Origin: an uncultured Lachnospiraceae bacterium
GTDB lineage: Bacteria; Bacillota; Clostridia; Lachnospirales; Lachnospiraceae
DNA length: 7,425 bases
Assembly (NCBI GenBank): GCA_958426095.1
Contig: CATZYB010000128.1
Location: 1-7,425 of the forward strand
Direction of reading: 5' to 3'
Shown here one piece after another: positions 4,620 to 7,425 of this stretch. The notes under the pieces are model-generated. The model worked only from the letters and a program-made list of their open reading frames with translations. It searched no databases and was not told the origin of the DNA. Both the position numbers and the translations under genes were made by a program. Position 1 is the stretch's first letter; every line of letters begins with the position of its first letter.

Positions 4620-7425
4620 TGAAAAAACAATTTACGGCGTTACTGCTTTCCCTGCTCATGGTCCTAACGCTGACGCCGACAACAGCATTCGCGCAAGAAG
4701 AATATACGCTAACTTACAGCGGACTCTCGAATGGTTTAGGAAGCAGTAATATTTTCGTATCTGTCGATGGCGGGGAGAAAGTCTATTTATGGCCATCCGA
4801 ATCTTTGACCATATCAGCAGCTTCTCAAGTTGAAATCGAATGTGCGGATACTCTGGACAACTGGCTTTTTGACGGTTGGGCTGCAGAAGGAATAGATTCC
4901 ACTCAAATTCAGGATGCGGAAAGCTTTTCCTTTACTATGCCGGAGGGAAATGTAACTCTGACGAAAAAAGTACAGGATATGGGAAACCCGGAAGCTGCCA
5001 TAGACAATAACGGCATTTTGACCTGGAATGCTGTTGACGGGTACGAAAGTGTGGCCAGAGTTTATGAAAAGAATGGGATTAATACATCGTTTTTACTGCA
5101 ATCCGAACGTATCAGTGCCGGGAATGGAAAATATACCTTTGATCTGGAAAGCGCCCTGCAGCAGTACGAAGAAATAAACGGCTCACTTGGCAACGTAGAA
5201 GTGATGATTGACACGCAATATTGGAAGTCTTCGGATCCTCCGGGTTCCAGTATAAGGGGTCAGTGGGAGAACGTGTTACTGTATAACCGCAGCGGAGCGC
5301 AAAAGCTTGAAACGCCGGTAAATTTGCGCTGGGACGGTTTTACCGCCCGGTGGGATCCGGTAGAACATGCAGCGAAATACGAGGTAGAGATCAATTGCGG
5401 ATTAATATTTATAACTTCTGCTACCGTTGCCGATCCTGCTTTTGATATCCATCAGGTTTCCAACGAACTGACCAGTGGAGAGACCTATACTTTTCGGGTA
5501 GCCGCCATTCCGGAAGACGGCAGCACAGAGTATATGAACGGTGAATTCAGTCAATCAAGTGCGAAAAGTGAACCTTATCAGCTTCCGCCTGCCACAGTTC
5601 CTGCAATCACTTTCCAGCCGCAGGATAAGACTTATACTGTAGGCGACGCGGTTGGCGAGATCAGCGTAGAAGCGAGTATATCCGACGGCGGTACGCTCAG
5701 CTATCAGTGGTACAGCAATACGACTGACAGCAATTCCGGCGGCACAAAGCTTGATGGGGAGACGAACAGCAGCTATACGCCCGATATATCGGGGGCAGGA
5801 ATGACATACTACTATTGCGTCGTAACAAATACATTAAACGGCACGACCGCCGAAGCGGTGTCTGACACGGCTAAAATAGAAGTGAAGCCTGTTCTTGAAA
5901 AATATGATCTGTATATATATAAAGGCAATGAATATGTCGGCACACGCGCTACGAGCGATAATGCCAATGACATCCTTGAAGACGGAGGAACGGTGTCGTA
6001 CGATGCATCCACATGCACCCTGACGCTTAACAACGCTAAAATAACGGGGATTTTGACATACGGCAACGAGCAAAAAACCCTGACGATCAATGTTGTCGGG
6101 GACTGCACGATCGAAGCACAGAGATACAATGCCATTCGTTTACAGGGGGCTATAAAACTTGAATCAGGGAATAGGATATATTTGCGAGATAAGCTGATCA
6201 TTACCGGGGACGGAAAATTGACAGTCAATGCCCTGGTCAATAATACTGTTGGTATCTCCACCTTTGACGATGTGACTATAAATGGAGCAAACGTAGAGAT
6301 AAATTCAGACGATCAGGTGGCGATTGCTGTACAGACTCAGAACGACCCGAACCAGGGCGATATTGATTTGAACATTATCAACAGTACCGTTACCGCTACA
6401 ACAAACAGTTCGGCAGCGAATGTCTTCTGGACACAAAAAGGTGGAATAAAAATAAATAATTCGGATGTGACGGTAAACGCAGCGTCATCTTCTTATCCGA
6501 CGCTGTGGGCGGCGACCGATATCGAAATCATGGGCGGCAGCGATGTGACGGCAACGACAGGCTACGGGAATGCTTTATTTTCCCTTGGAGGAATCAAGAT
6601 TGATGGTTCTGCCGTAGCTGCAAACGGAGAGACTTCATACAATCCGGCTATGTACGCTAATTCCATTGAAATTACGGGCGGCAGTGATGTGACGGCAACG
6701 ACAGGAGATGGCAACGCAATATGGGCCGCCGACGGGGGCATCATCATCGATAACTCCACCGTAAAGGCTTATAGTGTGGGAGAATACACATCTTTTTCCA
6801 TCTATACCTATGGAGGGAACCTTGTCGTTAAAAACGGCAGCAATTTGACGGCGGAAAGCGCCGCAGATATTGCGATTTATGTCGAGGGCGATATATTGGT
6901 TGCAGACAGCGCTGTTACAGCCATCGGTACCGACTATCAGGGAATGATTGTATACGGAGCGCTTAAGGTAAAAAATTCAACAGTTAATGTATCAAGAAAA
7001 ACAGATACCAATGATCCGGCAATTGTGGCTGAACAGGTGAATGTGGAGGCGTCCGAGATAACAGCGGATGGCGGGATAAAATTTTGCAATTACGACACGG
7101 ATGAGACAGATAATATTGCCTTCAGCATTATTCCTGCCTCCGGAAAGCTTATGGAGTTAAAGGTGGATGATGCGAACCATGACGGTTCAGCCGCCGTACA
7201 TTTTAATGAAGGAGCAGAATCTCCTTATGATGCGACCGTGAATTTTGACGCCGACGCAATGAATGCGCTTTACGCTTTGAAATACATCCGCATCGGCGAG
7301 CACACCCATGCGGGCGGAACAGCCACATGCACGGATCCGGCGGTGTGCGACGACTGCGGAAGGCAATACGGCGACGTCGATCCGGATAATCACAGCTTCA
7401 CAAACTATGTGTACAACAACGATGC
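4619..7425 (+). CDS. Large secreted, multidomain beta-solenoid surface protein (3' truncated)
   Basis: The frame is open for 935 codons and continues past the window. Residues 1-25 form a signal peptide (MKKQFTALLLSLLMV, cleavage likely after AFA). The following domains are assigned by pattern: a divergent InlB B-repeat-like unit (about 26-118, with LFDGWAAEG and SFTMPEGNVTLT); two fibronectin type III-like units (about 123-225 and 230-320, with LTWNAVDGYE, LRWDGFTARWDPVEHAAKYE and GETYTFRVAA); an Ig-like domain (about 329-422, with LSYQWYSN and TYYYCVVTN); then a long right-handed beta-solenoid (about 429-830). The solenoid begins with YDASTCTLTLNNAKI, contains LIITGDGKLTVNA, and repeats rungs of roughly 24 residues such as ITGGSDVTATTG. 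It resembles carbohydrate-binding beta-helix proteins of the Cthe_2159 type. The last part (895 on) is a Cys module, HTHAGGTATC then AVCDDCGRQYG, with Cys904, Cys910 and Cys913, usually repeated in gut Firmicutes adhesins. A cell-wall anchor, if present, is beyond the window. It is translated in coupling with the small membrane protein upstream. A role in glycan or host-surface binding is inferred. Confidence 0.9.
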   Translation, partial: MKKQFTALLLSLLMVLTLTPTTAFAQEEYTLTYSGLSNGLGSSNIFVSVDGGEKVYLWPSESLTISAASQVEIECADTLDNWLFDGWAAEGIDSTQIQDAESFSFTMPEGNVTLTKKVQDMGNPEAAIDNNGILTWNAVDGYESVARVYEKNGINTSFLLQSERISAGNGKYTFDLESALQQYEEINGSLGNVEVMIDTQYWKSSDPPGSSIRGQWENVLLYNRSGAQKLETPVNLRWDGFTARWDPVEHAAKYEVEINCGLIFITSATVADPAFDIHQVSNELTSGETYTFRVAAIPEDGSTEYMNGEFSQSSAKSEPYQLPPATVPAITFQPQDKTYTVGDAVGEISVEASISDGGTLSYQWYSNTTDSNSGGTKLDGETNSSYTPDISGAGMTYYYCVVTNTLNGTTAEAVSDTAKIEVKPVLEKYDLYIYKGNEYVGTRATSDNANDILEDGGTVSYDASTCTLTLNNAKITGILTYGNEQKTLTINVVGDCTIEAQRYNAIRLQGAIKLESGNRIYLRDKLIITGDGKLTVNALVNNTVGISTFDDVTINGANVEINSDDQVAIAVQTQNDPNQGDIDLNIINSTVTATTNSSAANVFWTQKGGIKINNSDVTVNAASSSYPTLWAATDIEIMGGSDVTATTGYGNALFSLGGIKIDGSAVAANGETSYNPAMYANSIEITGGSDVTATTGDGNAIWAADGGIIIDNSTVKAYSVGEYTSFSIYTYGGNLVVKNGSNLTAESAADIAIYVEGDILVADSAVTAIGTDYQGMIVYGALKVKNSTVNVSRKTDTNDPAIVAEQVNVEASEITADGGIKFCNYDTDETDNIAFSIIPASGKLMELKVDDANHDGSAAVHFNEGAESPYDATVNFDADAMNALYALKYIRIGEHTHAGGTATCTDPAVCDDCGRQYGDVDPDNHSFTNYVYNND
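6532..6705 (+). repeat. Pair of near-identical 30-bp repeats, 144 bp apart, in the solenoid coding region
   Basis: Positions 6532-6561 and 6676-6705 agree at 29 of 30 bases, and both encode GGSDVTATTG (residues 639-648 and 687-696) followed by [YD]GNA. The spacing of 48 codons equals two solenoid rungs of about 24 residues. DNA-level identity, not only protein-level similarity, suggests a fairly recent internal duplication or gene conversion. Confidence 0.75.

Noticed and set aside
5812..7393. Minus-strand open frames opposite the solenoid region
   Set aside because: They overlap a continuous 935-codon frame with a signal peptide and domain structure, and show no recognisable protein features.
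1..7425. CRISPR arrays, tRNA or rRNA genes, insertion sequences, attachment sites
   Set aside because: No regularly spaced direct repeats with unique spacers, no tRNA-like cloverleaf, no transposase and no terminal inverted repeats were seen on reading both strands.

Overview
The window looks like a chromosomal stretch from a Gram-positive, probably gut-associated member of the Clostridia (Lachnospiraceae or Ruminococcaceae type). This is inferred from the strong AAGGAGG-type ribosome binding sites, tight ATGA gene overlaps, moderate and uneven GC content, and a secreted protein whose domains (InlB-like repeat, FN3-like, Ig-like, right-handed beta-solenoid, Cys-rich 'HTHAGGTATC' module) are typical of gut Firmicutes surface proteins. 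All genes are on the + strand.

Region 1 (2-1910) is a two-component operon. It holds the C-terminal DNA-binding domain of an OmpR-type response regulator (cut by the window start), a two-TM HAMP-type sensor histidine kinase, and an uncharacterised two-TM protein. Each gene overlaps the next by four bases (ATGA).

Region 2 (1911-4182) starts with a sigma-A-like promoter carrying a 7-bp dyad (1927-1946). It drives a four-gene cluster: an ECF-like sigma factor, a small two-TM protein, a seven-TM protein and a PrsW-like intramembrane protease. A strong intrinsic terminator ends the cluster. The sigma gene carries an apparent one-base deletion in an A tract (2457-2460) that replaces its DNA-binding region 4. 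The intact region 4 is still readable in the next frame to 2544.

Region 3 (4183-7425) opens with an AT-rich intergenic segment holding an inverted repeat. A second small two-TM protein follows, related to the one in region 2, and its stop overlaps the start of a very large secreted protein that runs off the window end (at least 935 residues).

The most interesting reading is that regions 2 and 3 form one envelope-signalling locus: a sigma factor, two related small membrane proteins that are candidate regulators, a polytopic membrane protein, a PrsW-type protease (the family known to cleave anti-sigma factors) and a large surface protein as possible sensor or output. The gene identities come from the sequence. 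The signalling circuit is inference.
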